A program made the position numbers and the translations under genes. From an uncultured Aquimarina sp. (GTDB lineage Bacteria > Bacteroidota > Bacteroidia > Flavobacteriales > Flavobacteriaceae), in assembly GCF_947492405.1 (NCBI RefSeq), contig NZ_CANLMP010000007.1:124001-188000 (forward strand): 64,000 nucleotides of DNA, in the 5' to 3' direction. Under the pieces are notes generated by a model. It worked only from the letters and a program-made list of their open reading frames with translations, was not told where the DNA came from and searched no databases. This document shows positions 1-9,667 of this stretch, piece after piece; the first letter of the stretch is position 1; each line of letters opens with the position of its first letter.

Positions 1-2
1 AA

Positions 3-2486
3 ATGCTAAAATTTCCCATTTCTAAATTATTAACCTTCATCTATATTGTTTTTGCATTTTGTAATTCATACGCTCAAAAAACAGAAAGAATTCTGCCAAC
101 AGAAGGTTATTATATTATTGATAGTTTATCATACAATATACCAGAAAAGACAAAGAAGTCGATTAATTGGAGTACTGCTATCGATTCTTTGCCTCAACAA
201 TCTTATTATTTTATAGAAACGGATGCTGCTGTCTCTTATATCAATGCATATACTAAAGAAAAAGTACAAAAAGATCAGATTGATTTTAAAGCATTAAAGA
301 TTCTGGATGATTCTGAGAACACCTTGCATCTTATTGATGAAGATCAATTCTCAATTAAACTAAAGATCAATTTTTCATTGACAGAATCTTTAGATTATCA
401 TATAAAAATGAAACTTAAAAAGGTGTCTGAGAATGATGATGAATTAGTTGACATTAAGACCCGAATAGCAACGTTTAAAAGAAAGAAAAAAAAGGAAAAC
501 GATAAATTTGCTCAGGATTTTTTGTCCGAAGGAAAAAGATCATTGGATGGATATATTAATGCTATTGAAACAAGTGATTATGGAGTGTCTATACCCATAG
601 AGTATACTTCAAAATATCTTAAGAATTCACGAGAAAAAACATCTTTCTATGAATTAAAAAAAGATAGTATTCTCGGTGGGATTACTATCGGGAAGTATAA
701 AAATAGTTATGATGGCCATATGAATGTTGGTATTATAACTTCTAAAGAACCGATTACTATAGGTGAGTATATAGCAGTGGCTCCAAATTACAGGCAAGAA
801 GTATTTTTTCAGGATGAGAATGTGGTTTTATTCAAATTTTTTAATGAGTATAGATTTATCGGTGTCAAAAAAATAAATAATCAAACCTATGCTATAGCCG
901 AAGCAGAAAGCCAAAACATAGAAGAACTAAAAGAATTTTACAGAATTTTCAATTCAGTAAATATAATTTCAAAAGTAAAAACATTGGATTTAAAACCTCT
1001 TTTTACAGAAGCAGCAGCATTTCTGAACACACATGAAGAAAAAGAGATATTCAAAAGAATAGAAAAAGAGGTAAATAAAAGCTTAAAAGATAAAATGAGA
1101 CCGGATCATTTTGTAGAGAAACGGTTACCAAAGGGGTTTTATCTAGAGAAGTACAATACATATTCTGGTTTTTTCTCTATATCCGATGTGTCAGTAAATA
1201 AAATTAAAAAAGAGATATTAAAAGAATATCCTGAAGCATCTATTATTTTTCAAACTGAAAACAGTATTGTATTATTAACAAAAGATAAATTGTATAAACC
1301 TTTTGTTTTTAGGGAGTATCAAGGGTATACCTTATTTTTTAAAATGAAAGAAGGTTCATTTTCAAAAAATATTTCTTTACGACTTGCTGTTAAATTTTAT
1401 CAGATAATAGAACGTTTGGAATTAGAAAAATATCCTTTTAAAAAAATGCTAAAACCATATTTAAATAGGTTTAGATCAGCATATATGGATAAGAATGATT
1501 CTACATATATTTTTATTAGTGATAAAGGTTGGGGTACCAAAGGAGTTATTTCTGATACAGGAAAAATTATTTTACCTACAAAATATGAGAATATTAGAAG
1601 TCACGAGCAAGGGTTTTTATTAACTATAGACAGCATTGTAAATAAAGAATCCTCGGAAACAGAAAAAAAGAAAGAATATAACGGATGGGCGAATAGAAAA
1701 GGTCTAATTGTTTTACAACCTAAATACGAAAGTATATATCAAATAGAAGAAACTTCTTTTTTGAATGTTAGAGATTCTCTCTTTGGTTTATTTGACACAC
1801 ATAAGAATCAGTTTATTATTCCTTCTTCTTATGAAACAATAATTTTTTATAAAGAAGCAGAACGTATAGGACTAAGAAAAAAAAATAAAGAATATTATTT
1901 AGCTGACTATACAGGTACAATACTTCATGAAAAACCTTTCACCAGTATTAGAGTATTGGGTAAAAAAACACCTATAACATATATGGCAACCAGAGATAAT
2001 AAAGATTTTTTTATTGATCGAAATGGAAAACCTTTGGATAGCAATAAATATAATATGTTATATCCTCATTATAAAGAAAAGGTAGTTTATTATCGAATTG
2101 GATCTTATGGATCTGTAGACAATAAAGATGGATATTTAGATTATCAAGGAAATATAGTACAAGAGTTTTCTAGAATCTGTAAGGATATCAATAGAAAAAT
2201 TGTAACTCGTCCAAACGAAGTTTTCATTGCAGATATAAAAGGAAATAGATTACATAAAACGTCTTTTAAAAGCGTGTTTAGAATCCCGAAAAAACGCCTA
2301 TTCATTGTTACAAAAAATAAAAAAACGTTTATCGTTAATGACTCAGGAGTACCTATTAATACAAAGAAATATGACAGATTATTTCCTGTAGTACCAGAAA
2401 AAAGAATCTTTTACAGAATAGGTAAAAAAGGGTCACCTGATGTAAAGGAAGGTTATTTAGACTTTGATGGAGATGATATGCAATAA
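3..2486 (+). CDS. WG-repeat secreted protein
   Basis: An 827-residue protein with a Sec-type signal peptide at residues 1-25 (hydrophobic core, then NSYAQ). The first half has no domain I recognise. From about residue 505 on there are WG-type repeats, short beta units of the form 'G-x-x-G-x-I-x-P-x-x-Y-x-x-I' (for example around GVISDTGKIILPTKYENI and GLIVLQPKYESIYQI). WG repeats are common in Bacteroidota secreted proteins and their role is poorly defined. The last part has two similar blocks (DGYLDYQGN and EGYLDFDGD). The ATG is two bases into the window, so the promoter is not visible. The small gene at 2499 follows after 12 bases and is probably co-transcribed. The WG call is by motif only. 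Confidence 0.75.
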   Translation: MLKFPISKLLTFIYIVFAFCNSYAQKTERILPTEGYYIIDSLSYNIPEKTKKSINWSTAIDSLPQQSYYFIETDAAVSYINAYTKEKVQKDQIDFKALKILDDSENTLHLIDEDQFSIKLKINFSLTESLDYHIKMKLKKVSENDDELVDIKTRIATFKRKKKKENDKFAQDFLSEGKRSLDGYINAIETSDYGVSIPIEYTSKYLKNSREKTSFYELKKDSILGGITIGKYKNSYDGHMNVGIITSKEPITIGEYIAVAPNYRQEVFFQDENVVLFKFFNEYRFIGVKKINNQTYAIAEAESQNIEELKEFYRIFNSVNIISKVKTLDLKPLFTEAAAFLNTHEEKEIFKRIEKEVNKSLKDKMRPDHFVEKRLPKGFYLEKYNTYSGFFSISDVSVNKIKKEILKEYPEASIIFQTENSIVLLTKDKLYKPFVFREYQGYTLFFKMKEGSFSKNISLRLAVKFYQIIERLELEKYPFKKMLKPYLNRFRSAYMDKNDSTYIFISDKGWGTKGVISDTGKIILPTKYENIRSHEQGFLLTIDSIVNKESSETEKKKEYNGWANRKGLIVLQPKYESIYQIEETSFLNVRDSLFGLFDTHKNQFIIPSSYETIIFYKEAERIGLRKKNKEYYLADYTGTILHEKPFTSIRVLGKKTPITYMATRDNKDFFIDRNGKPLDSNKYNMLYPHYKEKVVYYRIGSYGSVDNKDGYLDYQGNIVQEFSRICKDINRKIVTRPNEVFIADIKGNRLHKTSFKSVFRIPKKRLFIVTKNKKTFIVNDSGVPINTKKYDRLFPVVPEKRIFYRIGKKGSPDVKEGYLDFDGDDMQ

Positions 2487-2498
2487 ATTCGGAAAGTA

Positions 2499-3056
2499 AT
2501 GGAATCGAAAATATTAGGAGTACTAAAACAAGATATTGGAAATTGGCCTTTAGAAAAGGATTGGATAACTATTAAACCAGTAGCAACCCCTTTTTTTGAG
2601 AACAAAGCAATACCATATCGATTAAATTTTAGTGAGGTATCTGATATGGATCTAAATACGATAGATCAAGTGCTTTCTAATTTTATGAATATTGATGTCT
2701 CCGTTATAAAGGAAGCTTCCAAAAGATCTTTTGAAAATTGGATCGCATTTAATAATGCAGTAGGTTACCTGGATACTATAGAAACCTATCAATCCACCTC
2801 TGATAAACCAAAATGGATGGTTCGTGAGTTGAAACGGATGTTACCTCTTTTGTCTCTTAATGAGCCCAAAAAAGTTTGGAAATACATAACACCAACAGAG
2901 ATTATTGTTACTAAAGATAGACATCAGATGCATGATGAAATTTATGTGCAAATCTTGTGTAACTGTTTATGGGAAGAAGAACATGGGTTACAATTTGTAT
3001 TAAAAAAAGGTAATGAACTCACTAGAGTTAGTGATCAAGACGGAAACTTGTTTTAA
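2499..3056 (+). CDS. Small cytoplasmic protein of unknown function
   Basis: 185 residues, no signal peptide or membrane segment. The C-terminal stretch WEEEHGLQFVLKKG followed by ELTRVSDQDG resembles the end of a widespread uncharacterised Bacteroidota domain (DUF6985-like, from memory). The gene starts 12 bases after the WG-repeat gene on the same strand, so co-transcription is likely. Proteins of this kind are often found beside WG-repeat or polymorphic-toxin genes, but nothing here proves an immunity role. Function unknown. Confidence 0.65.
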   Translation: MESKILGVLKQDIGNWPLEKDWITIKPVATPFFENKAIPYRLNFSEVSDMDLNTIDQVLSNFMNIDVSVIKEASKRSFENWIAFNNAVGYLDTIETYQSTSDKPKWMVRELKRMLPLLSLNEPKKVWKYITPTEIIVTKDRHQMHDEIYVQILCNCLWEEEHGLQFVLKKGNELTRVSDQDGNLF

Positions 3057-3313
3057 TGACTATACGCACTACAATAGTAATGTAAAGAGTTTTTTCATTG
3101 CTTAAATTCAGTAAAAATGGCAAAGATCTTTTTTTAAATCTCTTCCATAACGATATCTGTACCAAATTAGTTTTTCCTTAAAAAAGGAAAATGCACTCTC
3201 CTATTTGTCAATTTTTACGAAAATTTACATATGAGTTTTCGTTCATATCCCTAACTTATCGATTGTAATCAATATAGTTTTTAGATTTTTATAACCAATA
3301 ACCAAAGTGCCGG
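3057..3313. promoter_or_regulatory. Upstream region of the xylose operon with operator-like half sites
   Basis: The 257-base gap before xylulokinase holds two inverted half sites, TACGAAAA at 3216-3223 and TTTTCGTT at 3236-3243, 12 bases apart. The same half-site sequence forms a compact palindrome at 8649-8665 near the LacI-type regulator gene. I infer that both are targets of that repressor. I see no clear TAnnTTTG promoter match. Confidence 0.4.
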
Positions 3314-4804
3314 ATGTATTATATAGGATTTGACATAGGAAGTTCATCTGTTAAAGCAGCGTTGATCGATTCAGAGAATGGAAAAAGTATTGCTTCAATA
3401 AATGAACCGAAAGAAGAGATGGATATTATCTCTGTAAATAGAGACTGGGCAGAACAGGATCCAGATTTCTGGTGGGAGAATGTTTGTATTGCTTGTAAAC
3501 GATTAATAAAAGAAAACGCCATTGCTCCTGAACTAGTTTTAGGAATAGGAATATCGTATCAAATGCATGGACTTGTTTTGGTAGATAATGAAGGGAGTTT
3601 ATTGAGAAATTCAATTATCTGGTGTGATAGTAGAGCCGTTGATATTGGAAATAAAGCTTTTAAAGAATTAGGAGAAGAAAAATGTAAAGAAAATCTTCTT
3701 AATTCTCCTGCAAACTTTACAGCTTCTAAATTAAAATGGGTACGAGATAATGAACCGAGTATTTATAAGAAAGCATTTAAGTTTATGTTACCAGGTGATT
3801 ATATCGCTTATAAGTTTACTGGTAGTATCAATACAACTACATCTGGGTTGTCTGAAGGAATACTATGGGATTACAAAAAACAGCAGCCTGCAAACTGGCT
3901 TTTAGAGCATTATGGTATTGACCCAAGTTTAATACCAGATATAGCAGATACTTTTTCTAACCAAGGAGAATTGCATAGTAAAGGAGCTCAAGAAAGTGGT
4001 TTACAAGCAGGAACTCCTATTTTTTATAGAGCAGGTGACCAACCTAATAATGCGTTGTCTCTCAATGTTTTTAATCCAGGAGAAGTAGCACTAACAGGTG
4101 GAACTTCTGGTGTTATTTACGCTGTAACAGATAATGTATCCGGAAAAGAGCCTGTAAAGTATAATAATTTTGCACACGTTAACTATAGTGAGCAAAAACC
4201 AATAATAGGTAAATTACTATGCATTAATGGAGCCGGTATTCAATATAGATGGCTAAAAGATAATCTTAACCTAGAGACCAATTCCTATCAGTCTATGAAT
4301 GAGCTTGCTTCAAAAGTTGCCGTAGGATCAGATGATCTACAAATAATACCTTTTGGTAATGGTGCCGAGAGAATGTTTGAAAATAAAACAATAGGAACCC
4401 AAATTTGTAATATCAATTTAAATAAACATACTAGATCACACATATGTAGAGCAACATTAGAAGGAATTGCATTTTCTTTTGTGTATGGGATGGAAATTTT
4501 AAGAAAAGATGGTGCTGATATAAAGGTGCTAAGGGCTGGAAATGATAATCTATTTAGATCTGAAATTTTTTCTAATACAGTCTCTACATTAATAGATCAA
4601 GAAATAGAAATTTATAATACAACAGGCGCTATAGGAGCAGCTAGAGCAGCAGGATGGACGCACGGTGCGTTTGAAGATATTGGTGAGATGATAATAAAAA
4701 ATGATAAAGTGATGACCTATCACCCTTTAGATAACAATAATGATTATCAATTGGCTTACCAAAAATGGAAAAATGAATTAAATAGAATTTTAAAAAATAA
4801 GTAA
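3314..4804 (+). CDS. xylB: Xylulokinase, FGGY carbohydrate kinase family
   Basis: 496 residues, the normal length for FGGY kinases. It would phosphorylate D-xylulose to xylulose 5-phosphate with ATP in the cytoplasm. The N-terminal phosphate-binding signature IGFDIGSSSVKAALID is present, as are WCDSRA (about residue 105) and the second actin-like ATPase half with GEVALTGGTSGVIYA and LRAGNDNLFRSEIFSNTVS. Other FGGY kinases share this fold, but the adjacent xylose isomerase makes xylulokinase by far the best call. The stop codon overlaps the start of xylose isomerase by one base (TAATG), typical of translational coupling. Likely controlled by the LacI-type repressor at 7266. Confidence 0.93.
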   Translation: MYYIGFDIGSSSVKAALIDSENGKSIASINEPKEEMDIISVNRDWAEQDPDFWWENVCIACKRLIKENAIAPELVLGIGISYQMHGLVLVDNEGSLLRNSIIWCDSRAVDIGNKAFKELGEEKCKENLLNSPANFTASKLKWVRDNEPSIYKKAFKFMLPGDYIAYKFTGSINTTTSGLSEGILWDYKKQQPANWLLEHYGIDPSLIPDIADTFSNQGELHSKGAQESGLQAGTPIFYRAGDQPNNALSLNVFNPGEVALTGGTSGVIYAVTDNVSGKEPVKYNNFAHVNYSEQKPIIGKLLCINGAGIQYRWLKDNLNLETNSYQSMNELASKVAVGSDDLQIIPFGNGAERMFENKTIGTQICNINLNKHTRSHICRATLEGIAFSFVYGMEILRKDGADIKVLRAGNDNLFRSEIFSNTVSTLIDQEIEIYNTTGAIGAARAAGWTHGAFEDIGEMIIKNDKVMTYHPLDNNNDYQLAYQKWKNELNRILKNK

Positions 4805-6129
4805 TGGTTGTACTAGGAGATAAAGAATATTTCAAAGGAATAGGTGAAATTAAATTTGAAGGGAAAGAATCTGACAATCCGTTAGCATTTAAGTATTACG
4901 ATCCAGAAAGAATTGTAGCGGGAAAAACACTAAGAGAACATTTTAAATTTGCTATAGCATATTGGCATACCTTCTGTGGTCAAGGAGCTGATCCATTTGG
5001 TTGGGGAACTCAAAACTTTGCTTGGGATACATCTTCTGATCCAATTCAGGCAGCAAAAGATAAGGCAGATGCGGCATTTGAGTTTATTAGTAAAATGGGG
5101 TTTGATTACTTCTGTTTTCACGATTTTGATTTAGTTCAGGAAGCCCCATCGCTATTAGAATCAGAGAAAAGATTAACTACCATTGTTGATTATGTAAAGG
5201 GTAAGAAAAAAGAATCCGGTATTAAGCTATTATGGGGTACAGCAAATTGTTTTTCTAACCCTAGATATATGAATGGTGCAGCAACCAATCCTGATTTTAA
5301 CGTGTTAGCAAGAGCAGGTGCTCAGGTTAAATCAGCATTAGATGCTACCATAGCATTAGATGGAGAAAATTATGTGTTTTGGGGAGGTAGAGAAGGGTAT
5401 ATGTCCTTGCTCAATACAGATATGAAGAGGGAATTAGATCATGTAGCCGAATTTTTGAGAATGGCTAGAGATTATGCACGAGCAGAAGGGTTTAAAGGAA
5501 CGTTTTTTATAGAACCTAAACCAATGGAACCTACTAAGCATCAGTATGATTTTGATACTGCCACGGCTATAGGATTTCTTAAAGAATATGGTTTAGAAAA
5601 AGATTTTAAGATTAATATAGAAGTAAACCACGCAACCTTAGCACAGCATACATTTCAACATGAATTAGAGGTAGCGGCAAGTGCAGGAATGTTAGGAAGT
5701 ATAGATGCTAATCGAGGAGATTATCAAAACGGATGGGATACGGATCAGTTTCCTAATAATATTTTGGAAGTTACCGAAGCAATGTTAGTATTTCTTAAAG
5801 CAGGTGGATTACAAGGAGGAGGAGTTAACTTTGATGCGAAAATAAGAAGGAATTCTACAGATTTAGAAGATGTCTTTTTAGCGCATATTGGAGGAGCAGA
5901 TGTCTTTGCTAGAGCATTGATGACCGCAGATAAAATAATCACTTCTTCTTCATATGAAAAATTGAGAAAAGATAGATATAGTTCCTTCGATACTGGAAAA
6001 GGGAAAGAGTTCGAAAACGGTACATTAAATTTAAAGGATCTATATGAAATAGCATCAAATAATGGTGAGCTTTCTTTACAAAGTGGCAAGCAAGAGCTTT
6101 TTGAGAATATTATAAACCAATACATTTAA
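4804..6129 (+). CDS. xylA: Xylose isomerase
   Basis: 441 residues, the usual length for class II xylose isomerases. It converts D-xylose to D-xylulose in the cytoplasm using two divalent metals. Family signatures are clear: HTFCGQGADPFG near residue 57, the catalytic histidine in FCFHDFDL (about residue 103), FIEPKPMEPTKHQYDFD (about 236-252), EVNHATLA (about 278) and GSIDANRGDYQNGWDTDQFP (about 300), which holds metal ligands. It overlaps the xylulokinase stop by one base and is followed 63 bases later by the epimerase. Confidence 0.97.
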   Translation: MVVLGDKEYFKGIGEIKFEGKESDNPLAFKYYDPERIVAGKTLREHFKFAIAYWHTFCGQGADPFGWGTQNFAWDTSSDPIQAAKDKADAAFEFISKMGFDYFCFHDFDLVQEAPSLLESEKRLTTIVDYVKGKKKESGIKLLWGTANCFSNPRYMNGAATNPDFNVLARAGAQVKSALDATIALDGENYVFWGGREGYMSLLNTDMKRELDHVAEFLRMARDYARAEGFKGTFFIEPKPMEPTKHQYDFDTATAIGFLKEYGLEKDFKINIEVNHATLAQHTFQHELEVAASAGMLGSIDANRGDYQNGWDTDQFPNNILEVTEAMLVFLKAGGLQGGGVNFDAKIRRNSTDLEDVFLAHIGGADVFARALMTADKIITSSSYEKLRKDRYSSFDTGKGKEFENGTLNLKDLYEIASNNGELSLQSGKQELFENIINQYI

Positions 6130-6192
6130 TAGCTTCCTAAAAGATTTCCAGATATTATAGTAATACCAAACAAAAGATAATAGTTGTGATAA

Positions 6193-7224
6193 ATGACTCA
6201 TGAAATTGTGGATAAACAGGAATATACAGATTGTGTTTGTGTAGCACTCACAAATGATCAAGGAACTAAGTTAACCTTAACTAATTTCGGCGCATCTATT
6301 ATTGGTTTAGAGATCCTAAACAAAAAAAGAGAATTTGTTAATGTCATTGTTGGTCTCGATGCTGTTAAAGATTACCAAGAAGTTGCATACCATCCAAGTG
6401 CTAAGTTTTTAGGAGCTTCTATAGGGAGGTATGCAGGTAGAATTAGTAAAGGAGGTTTTGTGCTTAATGATTATAAATATAAGTTGTATCAAAAAGCAGG
6501 AGTTCATTTACATGGAGGATTTCAAGGTTTCGACAAAAAACTTTGGAAAGTAGACACTATTAGTCGAGAAATAAATACAGTAGTGTTTTCATATTATAGC
6601 AAGGATATGGAAGAAGGGTATCCTGGAAATTTAGAGATAAAAGTAATGTATCAGTTATCTGATGATAACAATGTAACAATTACTTATAAAGCGGTTTCAG
6701 ATCAAGATACTTTCGTGAACCTTACCAATCATGCGTATTTTAATCTCAATGGGTCAAATAACATTTTGGATCATTCCTTATTTTTAGATTGTCCAAAATA
6801 TTTAGAAGTTGATACGAAACAATTACCCACAGGAAAACTACGATCAGTTGCTGGCACTAAGTTTGATTTTTTAGAGCAGAAAAGCTTACAGTCTTTAGTA
6901 AGTTTTGGTCTAATAGATGATACCATTATTTATAATACTAAAAAAGGAGCATCAATTGATACAGTCAAAGCTATACTTGTTGCTCCAGCGAGTGGTTTAC
7001 AGATGAAAATCAAAACAAATCAACCCGCAGTGGTGATTTATACTCCGGAAAATTTCCCTAATTGGAATTTTAAAAATCAAGCGAAATATGATCGTTTTCC
7101 TGCTATTTGTTTTGAAAATCAAAATTATCCTGATGCACCTAATCATCAGCATTTCCCATCTCCTTTATTAAAAGCAGGAGAGGAATATGAAAACAGAAGT
7201 ATTTTTGAGTTTTCAATTGTTTAA
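6193..7224 (+). CDS. Aldose 1-epimerase (galactose mutarotase family)
   Basis: 343 residues. It would interconvert alpha and beta anomers of xylose or other aldoses before isomerisation. The GASIIGLEI start, the GRYAGRISKGGF block, the catalytic histidine region NLTNHAYFNL (about residue 177) and the C-terminal CFENQNYPDAPNHQHFPSP with a family-typical glutamate all match GalM-type enzymes. There is no clear signal peptide, so a cytoplasmic location is likely. It closes the xylBA operon and converges with the repressor gene, whose stop is only 42 bases away. The gap between them shows no strong terminator hairpin. Confidence 0.92.
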   Translation: MTHEIVDKQEYTDCVCVALTNDQGTKLTLTNFGASIIGLEILNKKREFVNVIVGLDAVKDYQEVAYHPSAKFLGASIGRYAGRISKGGFVLNDYKYKLYQKAGVHLHGGFQGFDKKLWKVDTISREINTVVFSYYSKDMEEGYPGNLEIKVMYQLSDDNNVTITYKAVSDQDTFVNLTNHAYFNLNGSNNILDHSLFLDCPKYLEVDTKQLPTGKLRSVAGTKFDFLEQKSLQSLVSFGLIDDTIIYNTKKGASIDTVKAILVAPASGLQMKIKTNQPAVVIYTPENFPNWNFKNQAKYDRFPAICFENQNYPDAPNHQHFPSPLLKAGEEYENRSIFEFSIV

Positions 7225-7265
7225 AACAGATAAAATTATAAGCTAGTTTCTACTACTGCCCTACT

Positions 7266-8297
7266 CTAATGAAGACGTTTTGTAGATTCTCTTTCAATCA
7301 AGTTCGTTTTTATTACTTTAGTGGTATAAGAAGTTTCTATGTTTTCATTTTCTATTTTGTCAATAAGGATTTTTGTAGCAGCTTCTCCAAGATAAATGCT
7401 GTGTTGACTTACGGTAGTAATAGATGGTGTTACATGACGAGGAAGAACACCATTGGTAAAGCCTATAATAGAAATATCTTCGGGTACCTTATACTTTTTA
7501 GATAATACCATTTTTAGAGTGCTAATAGCAGAGTCTTCTTCAAGACACAATATAGCATCGACTTTTTTCGAGTCAAGTAATATTTTTAGCAAAGTATTAA
7601 TGTCATTGAATTCGTCAACCTTAAGTATTAAGTCTTCGTCAATTAGTATATCTGCTTCTGTAAGTGCTTTTTTATATCCTTTAAGTCTAAGTTTTCCAAC
7701 ACTAAGTTGGTGTATGTTAGAAACTATTGCAATATTTCTACAGCCTGTTTTAATAAAATAATTAACGGCATTAAATGCTCCCTCTTCATCATTTACAATA
7801 ACTTTGTCGCATTCTATTTCATCAGTAACTCTGTCAATCATTATGATTGGGATCCCTTGATTTATTGCATTCCGAAAATGACTAAAATCCTTTTTGATTT
7901 GTGTTTCTTCTGCAATTGACAATATAAATCCATCTAAATCCGAGTTTTTTAATAGCTCCATAGCTGCGACTTCTTTTTCTCTAGATTCGTTAGAAATACA
8001 GGTAATAACATTATATCCTTTTTCTGTTGCAATCTTTTCTATGCCAACAAAAACTTTAGTAAAGAAGTGATTAAGCATATTGGGTATAATAACTCCTATT
8101 GTTTTAGTGTTTTTATGTCTTTCACTCGCAAAAGTGTTATTATTAGATTTGTATTGAAGCTCTTTAGCATATTCCTGAATCATAGATTTAGTGCTATTGC
8201 TGATTTCATAACTATCATTAAGAGCTTTTGAAACCGTAGCAATAGAAACGTTGAATTTTTTTGCAATATCTTTTAATGTAATTCTCTTTTTTTTCAT
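7266..8297 (-). CDS. LacI-family transcriptional regulator, probable xylose-responsive repressor
   Basis: 343 residues. The N-terminal LacI helix-turn-helix ITLKDIAKKFNVSIATVSKAL is at residues 5-25, followed by the hinge helix region and a periplasmic-binding-protein-like sensor domain starting at TIGVIIPNMLNHFF (about residue 66). It is convergent with the xylBA-epimerase operon and divergent from the GH11 gene. Its upstream gap (8298-8842) contains the palindrome at 8649-8665. LacI regulators next to pentose operons usually sense a sugar or sugar phosphate. The specific ligand cannot be read from the sequence. Confidence 0.92.
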   Translation of the reverse strand: MKKKRITLKDIAKKFNVSIATVSKALNDSYEISNSTKSMIQEYAKELQYKSNNNTFASERHKNTKTIGVIIPNMLNHFFTKVFVGIEKIATEKGYNVITCISNESREKEVAAMELLKNSDLDGFILSIAEETQIKKDFSHFRNAINQGIPIIMIDRVTDEIECDKVIVNDEEGAFNAVNYFIKTGCRNIAIVSNIHQLSVGKLRLKGYKKALTEADILIDEDLILKVDEFNDINTLLKILLDSKKVDAILCLEEDSAISTLKMVLSKKYKVPEDISIIGFTNGVLPRHVTPSITTVSQHSIYLGEAATKILIDKIENENIETSYTTKVIKTNLIERESTKRLH

Positions 8298-8842
8298 ACT
8301 AGTTTTTAAAGACGTTTTTGACTAAATAATGGCTAAGAGCAGTGTGTTTTGAGATATCAAAATTTCATGAAAAGTTTTAATAATTTATTCATAAAGATCA
8401 AGTAAATAAACCTTTACTGTAAAGTAATCTTAATAATTTAATTTGTAAGGATGTGAAATTCTAATTGCAACAAAATTTGTAAAGATTGCTTCAAATATTT
8501 TAGAGCTACCTCTTTTAGACGGATTAGAAGTGAATAAGTATTCATTTTCTCAGAGTAGGTCTTGTAAAATATCACTTTTAAAAATAAGTTGAAGCGACAC
8601 CTTCATAAGTAAATAAGTAATGTATTGTTTTCTAAGCGTATAAGTGTTTACGAAAAGTTTTCGTAGAATTAGATTTAAAATCAATAAAATTATCAATTGT
8701 TTTTATACTGAATTATAATTTTAAGCATTGACTAAATTTTTAACACAAATTCATTCGTATTCGTAATTTATCAAACCTAAAAAGGTGTTATTGATAATTG
8801 AATATGAATTTTTAAATTATTCTAACTTAAACATATTTAATT
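8298..8842. promoter_or_regulatory. Long divergent intergenic region between the repressor and GH11 xylanase genes
   Basis: 545 AT-rich bases without a convincing gene. It must hold the promoters of the repressor (leftward) and of the GH11 gene (rightward). The only distinct element I see is the operator-like palindrome at 8649-8665. The length suggests a long leader for the GH11 transcript. Confidence 0.5.
8649..8665. promoter_or_regulatory. LacI-type operator palindrome
   Basis: TACGAAAAGTTTTCGTA: two perfect 8-base inverted arms around one central base, the usual size of a LacI-family operator. The same half site occurs twice upstream of xylulokinase (3216-3243). Binding by the regulator at 7266 is inferred. 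Confidence 0.55.
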
Positions 8843-9565
8843 ATGAAAACTTTTTTAAGCATCTCAGTACTCTGTCTGTTTTTATTTACTAATTGCTCTG
8901 ATGATTTGAATTCTGACAGTCTTCCGGAAACAACGGAAATAGAACAAAAGTCGATAGATAATAATGGATACATTAGTGATAATCGCACGGATGGATATAA
9001 TCAGGGTTACTTTTGGACTATTTATAAAGAAGGCGGATGGGGTAGATTGAGATTTCCTTATGCGAACCAATATGGCGGTAACTTTGAGATCGAATACAAT
9101 GACAATCAGGACATTGTTGGAGGGAAAGGTTGGTCAACTGGTAATGGAAGAAGAATAAACTACAATATTGGATTGCTGCAGGGATCCTATAACTTTGTTG
9201 GTGTATATGGTTGGACACAAACTCCACTTGTAGAATATTATGTGGTAGAAAAAGGAAGTATTACAGGTCAAAATCAAAACAAGAATTATACTGTAAATGG
9301 CAAGAACTATAAATTTAAGAAACAATTGAGATCCAATGCTCCTTCAATTTTAGGGACAAAAACATTTTATCAATATATAAGTGAGCATGGTAATGCCCCT
9401 ACTGGTTCTAATCAGCAGGTTCATATGCAAGCACATATTAACCATTGGAATAAATATGGCGGACACAAATCAGAATGGGGAAATCTAAGGGATTTTGACT
9501 ATCAGGTTTTTGGTATCGAATCCTATACAGGTAACTGGGGAAAAATCAATGCCAGTATTTGGTAA
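8843..9565 (+). CDS. Endo-1,4-beta-xylanase, glycoside hydrolase family 11, lipoprotein
   Basis: 240 residues. The N-terminal lipoprotein signal ends in LFTNCS (cysteine near residue 18), so the enzyme is membrane anchored, probably on the cell surface. The GH11 beta-jelly-roll domain covers about residues 40-240. The nucleophile motif LVEYYVV is at about residue 130 and the acid/base glutamate in GIESYTGNW at about residue 224. NAPSILGTKTFYQY matches the GH11 thumb region. It cuts internal beta-1,4 bonds in xylan with retention of configuration. GH11 is less common than GH10 in Bacteroidota loci. It is followed by a terminator at 9590-9616. Confidence 0.93.
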   Translation: MKTFLSISVLCLFLFTNCSDDLNSDSLPETTEIEQKSIDNNGYISDNRTDGYNQGYFWTIYKEGGWGRLRFPYANQYGGNFEIEYNDNQDIVGGKGWSTGNGRRINYNIGLLQGSYNFVGVYGWTQTPLVEYYVVEKGSITGQNQNKNYTVNGKNYKFKKQLRSNAPSILGTKTFYQYISEHGNAPTGSNQQVHMQAHINHWNKYGGHKSEWGNLRDFDYQVFGIESYTGNWGKINASIW

Positions 9566-9589
9566 TAAATACATGAAATACTAAAAACT

Positions 9590-9616
9590 ATAAGGCCGAT
9601 ATCATTTCGGCCTTAT
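9590..9616 (+). terminator. Hairpin after the GH11 gene
   Basis: A 10-bp perfect stem (ATAAGGCCGA with TCGGCCTTAT) and a 7-base loop, 24 bases after the GH11 stop. The downstream T content is modest, so it may be a terminator or an RNA-stabilising hairpin before the next gene. Confidence 0.6.
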
Positions 9617-9667
9617 GGTATTTACCAAATTATTAAAGATAGAAAGGCTATTAATTTTTGATTCATT

